DNA of 64,000 bases from contig NZ_JAOOPY010000004.1 of assembly GCF_025486315.1 (NCBI RefSeq), forward strand, positions 62,001 through 126,000, read 5' to 3'. Below the pieces are notes generated by a model, which worked only from the letters and a program-made list of their open reading frames with translations, made no database searches and was not told the DNA's origin. Positions 56,421 to 64,000 of the stretch are shown piece by piece (within the stretch, counting starts at the first letter, position 1; each line of letters begins with the position of its first letter). The position numbers and the translations under genes were made by a program. This stretch comes from Variovorax sp. N23. Lineage in GTDB: Bacteria; Pseudomonadota; Gammaproteobacteria; Burkholderiales; Burkholderiaceae_C.

Positions 56421-57002
56421 GTGCTCTTCGTGCCGACGGGCCGGACGTTGCGAGTCTCGGCGGGCGCCTGACTTCTTCTTTCGGGCGCACCTTATGGCGG
56501 ATGCACGCGCAGGGGGCATTCCGTTTGTGCGCCTCGTGGCATCGTCGAGTCCGACGACGTCCTTCTTTTTGGCTGCACGGCAATATGAATCGGATCTGTG
56601 GCAGTGCGTTCTGCGTGGACGCACTTCCCCGATTCCCGGTTTGTGCATCTCCGGCAATGCGGACCGCGCGCTCGTGCTGCGCATCGAGCCGCTCGCGGCG
56701 TCTCGACCCCGGCGGGCGCAGATCGCTGACGCCTGCGCGCCTTCGCCGCTGCGCACTGCGTTTGCGTTTGCGTGGGGCGTCTCTGAAGGGGAGGGCAGGT
56801 TGCTGTTTCCTCGTCGTTTGCACGACGTTCTCGAGATCAAGGCCTGCGATTGGTGTAGGCCCATCTCCAGCGGCCGTCCTCAATCCCGACAGCTGCGTCT
56901 GCCCCCCAAAGACAGTAGTCACCTGCGCAGTTGAGCGTGTTGAAAACCCCCGCATTTGCACGCGCATTAAAGTAGCGCCTCCGATTCTTCAGAATGGTAC
57001 GA
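56421..57002. other. Intergenic region before the H-NS-like gene
   Basis: About 580 bp. Open frames on both strands have no domain. AT content rises in the last ~60 bp, the likely H-NS-like promoter. Confidence 0.4.
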
Positions 57003-57512
57003 ATGACCCAAACCTACAAGCAAATCCAAAAGCAGATCGAAACGCTACAGCGCCAGGCCGAGAAGCTTCGCAATCAAGAGGTCGAAGGTGTGGTCGGGCG
57101 TATCAAGGTGGCGATCACACACTATGGCCTGACGGCTGAGCAACTCGGATTCGGCACCGGCTCTGCCAAGGGTAAGTTGCTGGTGTCCCGCACGCGTGCT
57201 GCGTCGAAGGCTAAGAAGTCGCCAACGTCAGCAAAGTACGCCGACGGTCAAGGCAACGAGTGGCTCGGTCGCGGTCCTCGGCCCCACTGGCTTCGCGATG
57301 CACTGGCCGCAGGCAAGACGCTCGAGGAATTTGCCACCGGCGTCACGGCATCCAAGCATTCCCCAGACTCAGCAAAGCCCGTGGCGAAACGGAAAGCCAA
57401 GGCTTCCTACAGGGACGAGAACGGCAACACCTGGAGTGGCATGGGCCCCAAGCCGCGTTGGCTCAAGGATGCACTGGCTGCCGGCGCAAGCCTGGATCAG
57501 TTCGTCGCCTAG
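57003..57512 (+). CDS. H-NS-like nucleoid protein with two DNA-binding domains
   Basis: 169 residues from ATG 57003 (ATG 56994 is possible). The N-terminal coiled coil (QTYKQIQKQIETLQRQAEKL) gives the oligomerisation site. Two separate H-NS C-terminal DNA-binding units follow: ~79-111 (DGQGNEWLGRGPRPHWLRDA) and ~135-168 (ENGNTWSGMGPKPRWLKDAL). Each has the W-x-G-x-G-P-x-P core. Usual H-NS/Bv3F proteins have one. Carried by the ICE, it probably silences AT-rich cargo or host genes. Confidence 0.9.
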   Translation: MTQTYKQIQKQIETLQRQAEKLRNQEVEGVVGRIKVAITHYGLTAEQLGFGTGSAKGKLLVSRTRAASKAKKSPTSAKYADGQGNEWLGRGPRPHWLRDALAAGKTLEEFATGVTASKHSPDSAKPVAKRKAKASYRDENGNTWSGMGPKPRWLKDALAAGASLDQFVA

Positions 57513-57556
57513 CCGACAGCGTCCTGCGACGCACCACCAACGGCGAAATCGCTTTG

Positions 57557-57688
57557 CTATGCGGTGGTGTCGACAGAGCCTTCTTCGACCAGCAGGAAGC
57601 ACTCGAACTCTGCCTTGATCCGGCCCGGCTCGGCGGCATCGAAAGCCGTCGGGCACTGGAAGACTTTCAGGAGCAGGTTCTCGTTCAT
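57557..57688 (-). CDS. Small ICE protein (43 residues), last gene of a small operon
   Basis: Starts NENLLLKVFQCPTAFDAAE and ends VEEGSVDTTA. Its ATG overlaps the stop of the gene upstream (ATGA), the same coupling seen between the first two genes of this operon. No family recognised. Confidence 0.6.
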   Translation of the reverse strand: MNENLLLKVFQCPTAFDAAEPGRIKAEFECFLLVEEGSVDTTA

Positions 57689-57939
57689 CGAGGTGGCGAA
57701 AGCCCCTGATCTGCGAACTCGGCAGACCGAGGACCCAGATGTTTGAAGGTCAGGTTCGCCGCCGTGCCGGGCGGCGCTTCGAAGATCTCGACATGGTCAT
57801 TGGTCATGACGATCGGATCGCTGAACTGACTCAACATGCCAACAAGCGCATGAAACGCGCTGTCCATGTCGTCGGGGTCCAGGTCGACCAGACCGATGGT
57901 CGTCTTTCCGGTGGTGGTTTCGAGGTGTGCCACAAACAT
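57685..57939 (-). CDS. Unknown ICE protein
   Basis: 84 residues. HLETTTGKTTIGLVDLDPDD suggests a beta-hairpin followed by an acidic helix region (DSAFHALVGMLSQFSDP). No family recognised. Starts nine bases after the gene upstream ends and overlaps the 43-residue gene downstream; clearly part of a minus-strand operon of small ORFs. Confidence 0.65.
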   Translation of the reverse strand: MFVAHLETTTGKTTIGLVDLDPDDMDSAFHALVGMLSQFSDPIVMTNDHVEIFEAPPGTAANLTFKHLGPRSAEFADQGLSPPR

Positions 57940-57948
57940 GGCGCCACC

Positions 57949-58233
57949 TTAGCCGAGGCGCACTTCGAAGTAGGCTTCGTCAGCCGCTCCCAGGTCGCGG
58001 AAGCCGGCGCTCTTGGCCTTCTCGTAGGCCTTGGGCCAGGCGCTCGCCAGCGCGCGTTCGTCCTCGTTCATTTCTTCGATGCCGGACTCGGCCGCGCTCG
58101 AGTACGCCTTCAGAACGCGCCCGACGTTGTCGCCCAGTTCCTTTTCAAGGGTGGCGCGGAAACGCTTCTCGGCTGTCGCGATGTAGTCAGGCGGCAGGCC
58201 TGGAAACTCTCGGAGCTTGGCGGTGAACGTCAT
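57949..58233 (-). CDS. Unknown helical ICE protein
   Basis: 94 residues from ATG 58233, preceded by an AGGAGATCC-like ribosome site. TFTAKLREFPGLPPDYIATA, then EKRFRATLEKELGDNVGRVL, predict an all-helical acidic protein. No family recognised. Middle gene of the five-gene minus-strand operon. Confidence 0.7.
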   Translation of the reverse strand: MTFTAKLREFPGLPPDYIATAEKRFRATLEKELGDNVGRVLKAYSSAAESGIEEMNEDERALASAWPKAYEKAKSAGFRDLGAADEAYFEVRLG

Positions 58234-58246
58234 GAGGATCTCCTTT

Positions 58247-58447
58247 TCACAAAGGCGTGGGTGATTTGACGATCTCGACCGGTCCGATACCCGCATAGAC
58301 GAGCTCGCCGGTGGCTGCCTCGGTGACGCGCACGCGGTCGCCGATGGTGGTGATCGCATAGGCGTCCTGCGGCAGGCGCAACGGCATCTCTTCGAACGTC
58401 GTCTTGCTGTACCAGGCGGGTATGCGTAGAAGGGTCGGATGCGTCAT
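58247..58447 (-). CDS. Unknown small ICE protein
   Basis: 66 residues; beta-rich C-terminal half (AYAITTIGDRVRVTEAATGE, then LVYAGIGPVEIV). Overlaps the gene upstream by ATGA. No family recognised. Confidence 0.65.
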   Translation of the reverse strand: MTHPTLLRIPAWYSKTTFEEMPLRLPQDAYAITTIGDRVRVTEAATGELVYAGIGPVEIVKSPTPL

Positions 58448-58704
58448 GACAGAGCGCCGTAGCAGGACACGCCGCCGTCCTTTTCCCACTCGCGCTGCGC
58501 GACGACTCGCGCATCAAAGTCCATGTTGCGGGAGTACAGGTGGCAGGCCAGCGCAGCAACGGCGTGTGTGTCGACGTCTTCAGGCGCGGGGTCGATCTGG
58601 ACCCATGCCTTCATGAAAGACTTGACCCATCGCAGGGTGGCAGCACGCTCAGGGTCTACTTGCATGGCATCTTCCATCACTGCTCCTTGTCGGTGATCAC
58701 TCAT
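58444..58704 (-). CDS. Unknown ICE protein, first gene of the small operon
   Basis: 86 residues; a helical region ATLRWVKSFMKAWVQIDPAP is followed by VAALACHLYSRNMDFDARVV. The true start could be ATG 58677 (EDAMQVDPERAA). No family recognised. Heads the five-gene minus-strand operon, divergent from the gene behind the LexA-type box. Confidence 0.65.
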   Translation of the reverse strand: MSDHRQGAVMEDAMQVDPERAATLRWVKSFMKAWVQIDPAPEDVDTHAVAALACHLYSRNMDFDARVVAQREWEKDGGVSCYGALS

Positions 58705-58993
58705 TGGCGCTCGTCATCACGTTCGCTCCCATTCCGCCTCCGTGTCCTCGCCACCGAGCACAGCCGGCGCTCCCAGCGCTTGTGTCCGCCTTTGGTGGAC
58801 TCCAGCTTGGTCCCCACGATCGAAATGCCGTCCGCCCGTGTCGTGCAGCAGCAAGGGATCGGAAGCCAAGCCAGGCATCGGGTCTTGCCACACGCCGGCC
58901 TGGTGATCCGAGGCGTGCCGAGCAGCAAGGGGCCTCACTGTTCGTGGGGCACACGCAAGCCGTCTTGGCACGGAAAGCAGAACATCGAAATGA

Positions 58994-59009
58994 CTGTACG
59001 AATATACAG
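58994..59009. promoter_or_regulatory. LexA-type SOS box
   Basis: CTGTACGAATATACAG matches the CTGT-N8-ACAG LexA consensus exactly at all eight fixed positions, with an AT-rich centre. It ends 20 bp before the next start codon, so LexA would block that promoter. Confidence 0.7.
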
Positions 59010-59029
59010 CTTTTTGCTAGGCTTGTGGC

Positions 59030-59299
59030 ATGGACGACATGCCTGAAACTGAATGGATCGCTGCTTGTGCGCATGGGCTGCAGCGGCATTGGCGGACCGT
59101 CGACCCAGTGGAACTGGAGGCCGTCGCGACCGAACTGAGTCACGACGGACACTTGCGGGCCATGCGACCTACCCAAGCTGCCGCAGAGTGGCTTAAACCG
59201 GTGATGCAGTCAGACGTGGCGGGATGCGCGCCGCCTGAGCGGTTGGCGTTCGGGGCAACTGCGCGGAGCGCGAACGGTCAGAAGCAGGCCAGCCGATGA
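59030..59299 (+). CDS. Small unknown protein behind a LexA-type box
   Basis: 89 residues (ATG 59039 is a possible alternative). PETEWIAACAHGLQRHWRTV, then DPVELEAVATELSHDG and TQAAAEWLKPV, suggest a compact helical protein with a conserved-looking Trp pattern. No family recognised. The SOS box upstream suggests induction after DNA damage; on an ICE this could relate to transfer control or DNA-damage tolerance, but no function is shown. Confidence 0.6.
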   Translation: MDDMPETEWIAACAHGLQRHWRTVDPVELEAVATELSHDGHLRAMRPTQAAAEWLKPVMQSDVAGCAPPERLAFGATARSANGQKQASR

Positions 59300-59532
59300 T
59301 CAGGCGGAGGTCTCCTCCAGACCGAGTGCTGACGGATAGATGATTCGCCCATTCGGCGACCGCCGCTTGGCTACGAAGACCCGGTCATGTAGCTGGAGCG
59401 GGCGAGCGACCGACGGAATGCGCAGTCCGCGTGTGATGGCGCTTGGTGCCATCTTTCTTGATCAGGCACGGCATTCCTGCTTCGAGAATCTGTCGCTTCA
59501 CTGTGGGCCCGTGGGCGGGCCAGAGCCGATGA

Positions 59533-59892
59533 TCACTGATCGACGTCTTGTTGCCATTCGGGAGGAAGCAGGGCGCGGACGTTGGCATCAGACATCGAGT
59601 AGTGACCTACCTTGTGATCTCTGTCGAAGATTTTTGGAAGGTCCGCAGGATCGATGGATGGCTGCTCGGGATCTCCGCCGCTGAAAGCACGGATGCTGTC
59701 CATCGAGTCCCAGATCGACATGACGACGACGACAGTGGTGCCATCGTTGCGATCACGGAAAAGAGCCGCAGCCCGCTTGTTGCCTTGGGCCGCTCTCATT
59801 TCCTGTAGCTTGGTTGCCTCGAGGTGCTCACGGCATTCCTCTCGCAGATGGGAGTGAATCCAAAAAGTCCAGGTTCGCAGAATTCTTCCCAT
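59533..59892 (-). CDS. ABM-like dimeric alpha/beta-barrel protein
   Basis: 119 residues. LREECREHLEATKLQEMRAA, then RDRNDGTTVVVVMSIWDSMD and SIRAFSGGDPE, match the ABM/stress-response barrel pattern. The family includes monooxygenases and binding proteins; function unknown. It is the only metabolic-looking gene inside the ICE stretch and is possibly cargo. Confidence 0.75.
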   Translation of the reverse strand: MGRILRTWTFWIHSHLREECREHLEATKLQEMRAAQGNKRAAALFRDRNDGTTVVVVMSIWDSMDSIRAFSGGDPEQPSIDPADLPKIFDRDHKVGHYSMSDANVRALLPPEWQQDVDQ

Positions 59893-60472
59893 GTAGTTTG
59901 CTCGCTTCGTTTAGAACCAAGCGGGGCCTGGCTCTTCATGGTGCACCTTGCGCTCGTTCCAAGCGAGGACCTTGCTCACAACGCTGCCTCGAAAATGGCG
60001 CCTCGCGACCCGAAATTCCTCGCTTTGTGGAATAACGCACGAGCTGTTGCGATGGGTTGACTCAGTGCCCCCAGTGGGAATCCCGCCGCGGGCCGCCCCG
60101 GTTGGGTGTCAGTTGCATGCCAACGGCAAGGTGCGTGCGCCCGGCGAATCGTCGACTGTGTCCGTCGTCAGGCTCCGCACGATCGATGGACTTGTCTTGT
60201 TGCTTGTGACTCGACGTGATGCGACACAGGACCGTAAGCCTGTCCAGGCCCGAGAACGGCGTGGCCCAGGAGGGCCGGCGCATCGCGGCCGATCCGCAGT
60301 TCAAGGCGCGTCAGCCGCTGTCAGCTCACGCGGTCGATGCGCTGCGCGACGGCTCGCTCAACGACTGAGGCAAGCCCGCCGTGCCGTCGTTCGCGCGACG
60401 TCACATCGCCGCAAAGGCGACCCGATCGAATTTGCGTTGTGACAGTTTCCTGCGATCAGCAGGAGGCTGCTC
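59893..60472. other. Intergenic ICE region with one possible tiny ORF
   Basis: About 580 bp. One frame, 60219-60368 (plus, 49 residues), reads GVAQEGRRIAADPQFKARQP and ends at DALRDGSLND; it may be a fragment of a larger ICE gene. Nothing else is supported. Confidence 0.4.
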
Positions 60473-61286
60473 ATGATTGCATACGACGTCGACGATCCGC
60501 CACGCGAGCCATGGGGCGTCTCTGCGGCGTATCTGTACATCCTGGATCTCGACGGGCCGGGGCTCGCCTGGGAGTATCTGCGCCGCCATTGGCAGTACCG
60601 GGCTGCATGGGTAGCACGGCGACGCACGGCATGTTCCGAGCGCTGGGGGTTGCGATGGCGCCGAAGACCCGCATCACGATGCGCGAGAGGTGCAGCCGCT
60701 CTGGGACATCCCAGTCCACGAACTGCTGCACGTGCGCGCCGCGCACGCATCCTGCTCGGCAGCGCATCGGTCGGTGCGGGACGGTTTCGATCTCTGGCGA
60801 ATGCCGGGCCGCAAGCGCCTCGCGCTCCGCACCACTGGGCTGATGGTGGCAGCCGATGTTGCCACGCGGCGCTTGCAGATGGCGTTGGCCGATGACCTTG
60901 CCGATGGGGTTGTGTATGTATGCACCGTTCCGTTCGGTCCCGAGTTGCGTGGCCAGATCGCCCACTTCCATGTGCAGGCACAGGCCCTGGCGGGCCATGC
61001 CCCACCCGCTGCATCCGCGCGCGCCGTCACCCGTTCGGCGCTGCTGCACCTGCGCGCCTTGCAGGCGCTCGATGCCGCGCAGGCCGGAGCGTCGCACCGT
61101 GAGATTGCGCAGATCCTGTTCGGCCTGAGCGTCGTTGTGTTGCGATGGCATGCGGACGGTGAGCTGCGCGCGCAGGTTCGGCACCTGCTGCGGCGCGCCC
61201 GGGCGTATCGGGATGGAGGCTATCTGGCGCTCGCGGGCGTCCAACGCACGGGAGCGAACACGCCTGGAGACGAAACGCTGCACTGA
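60473..61286 (+). pseudogene. DUF6499-DUF2285 ICE protein with a frameshift
   Basis: Frame A from 60473 gives the N-terminal DUF6499-type domain (GVSAAYLYILDLDGPGLAWE, then YLRRHWQYRAAW). Frame B from about 60620 onward gives the rest: EDPHHDAREVQPLWDIPVHE, DGFDLWRMPGRKRLALRTTG, and the C-terminal DUF2285 helix-turn-helix-like region SALLHLRALQALDAAQ. The switch is near 60645 in the RWG segment. These proteins occur next to the AlpA-like HTH gene in Tn4371/symbiosis-island ICEs and are probably DNA-binding regulators. One sequencing error would restore a full gene. Confidence 0.72.
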
Positions 61287-61378
61287 AGATCTCCCTTCTC
61301 GAATCGGACTGCGATCCCGAGACTGCCTGCATCGGGTTGCGAGTGGTTTGCGGCCCACTCACAGCGATGGAGGCCCTC

Positions 61379-61675
61379 ATGGCAACTGGCAGTTCGTTCC
61401 CTTCACGCTCGGCCGCAGCGGCTGCGCCGCAGCCTGCCGTGGTTCCCGCTGCACCCGGCAATCCCGAGTTCCTGACGACCGACGAGGCCGGCGCGTTCCT
61501 GCGGCTGTCGCCACGCACGCTGGAGAAGCAGCGCGTGCTGGGCGGTGGGCCGCGCTTTCGCAAGCTCGGCGCGCGCGTGGTCTACGCGACCGCCGACCTG
61601 CGTGCCTGGGCAGACAACCACACCTACGGCATGACCTCCGACCCCGGCTACGTGCAGCGCCATTCGGTGCGCTGA
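61379..61675 (+). CDS. AlpA/excisionase-like HTH protein
   Basis: 98 residues from ATG 61379, which follows GGAGG by five bases. An Ala/Pro-rich leader precedes the MerR-like HTH_17 domain: FLTTDEAGAFLRLSPRTLEK then QRVLGGGPRFRKLGARVVYA and TADLRAWAD. Such proteins act as excisionases or activators of ICE excision and transfer genes. It follows the DUF2285 gene as in related ICEs. repA and parA, normally next, are absent. Confidence 0.9.
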   Translation: MATGSSFPSRSAAAAAPQPAVVPAAPGNPEFLTTDEAGAFLRLSPRTLEKQRVLGGGPRFRKLGARVVYATADLRAWADNHTYGMTSDPGYVQRHSVR

Positions 61676-61743
61676 GCACGTCCATTCGCGCAGCGCGCCC
61701 GAAGCCGTGGCCGACCCCTCCACGCCAATTTGTCGAGCACCGT

Positions 61744-62169
61744 GTGAAGGTTGAGCGGCACTTGGAGATGACGGTGCGCGAAACCATTCCTCAGCGTCGG
61801 CCACGCATGGCAATGGTTGCGCCGTTGGCCGTCTGCTGCCGATTGAAGTGGAACGGCAGCGACGATGGGACGAGTCTCTGGACGCTCGTGGCGCTCCGAA
61901 CGCCGAGGGCGATCGGTGGTACGTACGACAGCGCGCGCGTTGCTGGCGTGATGCCAGGCGCGCGCATGCTGCTGCGTGTCGATGACGAGTCGCAGGTCAA
62001 GGCGGCGCTCGAATTGCTCGACGCCATCGCGACGGTGGGCATCGATCCTCGCGCGGTGGCGGCAGCCCTCTGGCACACGATCGGCAACAGGCTGGTCGCA
62101 CGCTTGCCGTGCCCCGAATGCACGGCAGGGCGGCATCCGGCGCATCCTGCGCGCGCAGCGCTGGCATGA
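61744..62169 (+). CDS. DUF2840-family ICE protein
   Basis: About 141 residues from GTG 61744 (ATG 61768 is an alternative). The C-terminal half fits DUF2840: GARMLLRVDDESQVKAALEL then LDAIATVGIDPRAVAAALWH and NRLVARLPCPEC. DUF2840 genes sit directly before traF in Tn4371-like ICEs; function unknown. The frame continues upstream to 61135 through the HTH gene without adding family sequence. ATGA overlap with traF. Confidence 0.72.
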   Translation: MKVERHLEMTVRETIPQRRPRMAMVAPLAVCCRLKWNGSDDGTSLWTLVALRTPRAIGGTYDSARVAGVMPGARMLLRVDDESQVKAALELLDAIATVGIDPRAVAAALWHTIGNRLVARLPCPECTAGRHPAHPARAALA

Positions 62170-62687
62170 AGCGCCGCATGCTTTTCGCGTGGATGGGCTT
62201 CGGCTTGGCAGCGCTCGGCCTGCCAGCCCTCATGACGCTACCGGTGAGCATCGTCTACAACCCGAGCGACAGCGTGCCGCGCGGGTGGTATCGCGTCGGT
62301 CACGTCGAACATGACGACGTTCTGCAGGTGGGCGGCATCGTGCTCGCGAGACTTCCCGCCCACGCGTCGGCCCTCGCGGCGCAGCGTGGCTATCTGCCGG
62401 CTGGTGTGCCGATCCTCAAGCGCATCGGCGCCGTGGCGCCGCAATCGGTGTGTGTTCGAGAACACGTTGTGCGCATCGACGGTCTCGCCGTGGCGACCGT
62501 GCGGACGCTTGACGGCAACCAGCGGCCATTACCCGTCTGGCAGCAGTGTCGCGTTCTTGCCGACAATGAGTTGTTCCTGCTCGGCGTGACCCATTCGGCG
62601 TCGTTCGACAGCCGCTATTTCGGTCCTATCGCGAGGTCTGCCGTGGTGGGAATTGCACGGCCGATGTGGACATGGAGCGCGCCATGA
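62166..62687 (+). CDS. traF: TraF-type S26 signal peptidase
   Basis: 173 residues. A hydrophobic N-terminal anchor (MLFAWMGFGLAALGLPALM) is followed by the nucleophile Ser in VYNPSDSVPRGWYRV and the base Lys in PILKRIGAV; LGVTHSASFDSRYFGPIARS is the family's C-terminal block. TraF matures conjugative pilin and acts at the periplasmic face of the inner membrane. Coupled to DUF2840 by ATGA. The relaxase/TraG genes expected downstream are not seen; an IS110 element begins instead. Confidence 0.92.
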   Translation: MKRRMLFAWMGFGLAALGLPALMTLPVSIVYNPSDSVPRGWYRVGHVEHDDVLQVGGIVLARLPAHASALAAQRGYLPAGVPILKRIGAVAPQSVCVREHVVRIDGLAVATVRTLDGNQRPLPVWQQCRVLADNELFLLGVTHSASFDSRYFGPIARSAVVGIARPMWTWSAP

Positions 62688-63132
62688 GATCCCACCCTGG
62701 TGCGCACATCGACAAGCTGCGGTGCGTCTTCGCGTCAGTGTTCTGTTCGTCGCCAACAACGCGGTCGAGCCTGGTCCGAAGCTCCATTGGTGACGTGCCG
62801 ACGCAGTGCGAACCCGCGCGCCGCTCGTGTCGTCAAACTGCATCCGCACATGCACGTAGGCTGAACTCAGTCGTGCAAAGCGATGGAAGACAGCATGCAG
62901 CACCCGTTGCATCCGAGCTACCCCTCGGGCAGCACCATTCCTCCTGTGCGCGGCTGGCGGCGGGTCGGGGCAGGGAGCAGATACAAGGACCGGAGATGGA
63001 GTGCTGCGGTAATCGGGGCAAGCGCGCCCAATCAGGCGCCGCGGCAGCGCGGGAGTGCGTCCGCACGGGGTGCGAACGCGGGCGCGGCCGCGCATACTGA
63101 TCGGCCTGTTCAACGTAGCAGGAGAGCGGCGA
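62688..63132. other. IS110 5' non-coding region, possible bridge RNA
   Basis: About 445 bp between traF and the transposase start with no credible gene. IS110-group elements encode a guide (bridge) RNA in the non-coding stretch upstream of the transposase, so its right part may hold one; the element's left end could not be pinned down. Confidence 0.45.
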
Positions 63133-64000
63133 TGCAATACTTCGGTGGACTTGATGTCTCGGTGACGGAAACAGCCATCTGCGTGGTCGATGGCGATGGT
63201 CAGGTGCTCTTGCGCACCACGGCGGAGACTGAGCCGGCGGCAATCCGCGCGGCCCTGGCGCCGTTCCTGCGACGACTGCGCCGCGTCGGGCATGAGGCTG
63301 GCGCACTGTCGCCATGGCTGCAGCCGCAGTTGCTCGCGCTGGGCCTGCCCATGGTGTGCCTGGAGGCGACGCATGTGCGTTCGGCACTGAAGGCGCAGCG
63401 CAACAAGACCGACGCGGCCGATGCGCTGGGCATCGCCCACCTGGTGCGCACCGGCTGGTACAAGAGCGCTTACATCAAGAGCGAGGCGTGCTACCGCCTG
63501 CGCCTGCTGCTCACGCACCGGCGCAATCGCAAGCGCAAGTTCCTGGATCTGGAGAACGCCATCCGCCACTCCCTGAAGGCGTTCAGCATCCGCCTGCACA
63601 AGGTCGGACGCGCCAGCTTCGAGGCGGCCGTGCGCGCCGCGGTGGTCGGCGATGCGTTCACGGCCGAGCTGATGGACAGCATGCTCGCCGCCCGCGCGGC
63701 GCTGTGGAGGGAATACCTTCATTTGCACCAATTGGTGGTGACGCAGGTGGCCCAGGACGAGTTGTGCCGGCGCTTCATGGCGATCCCCGGCGTGGGGCCG
63801 GTGACGGCGCTGGCGTTCCGCACCGCGGTGGAGGATCCGTCGCGCTTCAAGCGCTCGCGCGATGTCGCCGCGTACTTCGGGCTGACGTCCAGGCGATGGC
63901 AGTCGGGCACGTCCATCGATATCCAGGGCCGTATCAGCAAGGCCGGTGATCCGGATGTGCGCCGTTCGCTGTTCGAAGCGGCCACCGTGCTGCTCAAGCG
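63133..64000 (+). CDS. IS110-family transposase, 3'-partial
   Basis: 289 residues to the window edge. The DEDD RuvC-like domain: Asp in YFGGLDVSVTET, Glu in VCLEATHVR, and the KAQRNKTDAADALGIAHLVR pair of Asp. The C-terminal transposase_20 domain is visible: AIPGVGPVTALAFRTAVEDP, then FGLTSRRWQSGTSID. Such recombinases use a guide RNA and a C-terminal Ser; that Ser lies near or past the edge. It interrupts the ICE transfer module. Confidence 0.92.

Noticed and set aside
56419..56934. 171-codon plus-strand frame before the H-NS-like gene
   Set aside because: No family similarity; composition is typical of spurious frames in GC-rich DNA.

Overview
High-GC bacterial chromosome, most likely a Burkholderiales betaproteobacterium of the Comamonadaceae (Variovorax/Acidovorax-like). 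This is inferred from two Bug-type tripartite tricarboxylate receptors, a GSH-dependent formaldehyde pathway, LysR/FCD-rich catabolic islands and an ICE backbone typical of beta- and alphaproteobacteria. No tRNA, rRNA or CRISPR array was seen.

1-10.7 kb: redox and small-molecule detoxification. A long minus-strand run carries an ABM monooxygenase, an exported alpha/beta hydrolase, a nitroreductase, a hydrolase fragment, a membrane PQQ glucose dehydrogenase, an MDR oxidoreductase and a membrane-anchored ABM protein. Tautomerase, DoxX, extradiol-type dioxygenase and esterase genes follow.

10.7-20 kb: a decayed TRAP transporter (dctQ and dctP remnants), then fghA-adhC-VOC (formaldehyde oxidation), a GlxA-type AraC regulator, DUF1275 and XapX membrane proteins, and an exported isochorismatase next to an F420-reductase-like protein.

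20-25 kb: a LysR gene diverges from an overlapping operon of Bug receptor, MaoC-type dehydratase and family III CoA-transferase, which looks like dicarboxylate uptake and CoA activation. 25.6-30.6 kb: a QseBC/PmrAB-like two-component system with matching 17-bp boxes before the regulator and before the mipA-mlaA envelope pair.

31-36 kb: a LacI-controlled galactarate/talarate cluster (Bug receptor, enolase-superfamily dehydratase, garD). garD is cut near its 3' end at the edge of a mosaic island (about 35.77-42.46 kb). The island holds HU, a truncated IS1182-type transposase, an intact SBP / 2OG-oxygenase / VOC / TetR module, a ParB fragment and IS3 fragments, and it ends at a bestrophin fragment.

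42.8-53.2 kb: a sugar-type ABC transporter operon with an embedded amidase under an FCD/GntR regulator with twin palindromic operators, a divergent MFS gene, a decayed second FCD regulator, a pterin dehydratase and an SDR.

53.3-64 kb: CcdB with an unusual Phd-headed antitoxin, then a Tn4371/symbiosis-island-like ICE segment: radC, DUF736, an H-NS-like protein with two DNA-binding domains, a five-gene operon of tiny unknown proteins, a small gene behind a perfect CTGT-N8-ACAG LexA-type box, a frameshifted DUF2285 gene, an AlpA-like HTH gene, DUF2840 and a TraF peptidase. repA and parA are absent from their usual place, and an IS110 element begins where the relaxase would be expected. The ICE therefore looks partly eroded.
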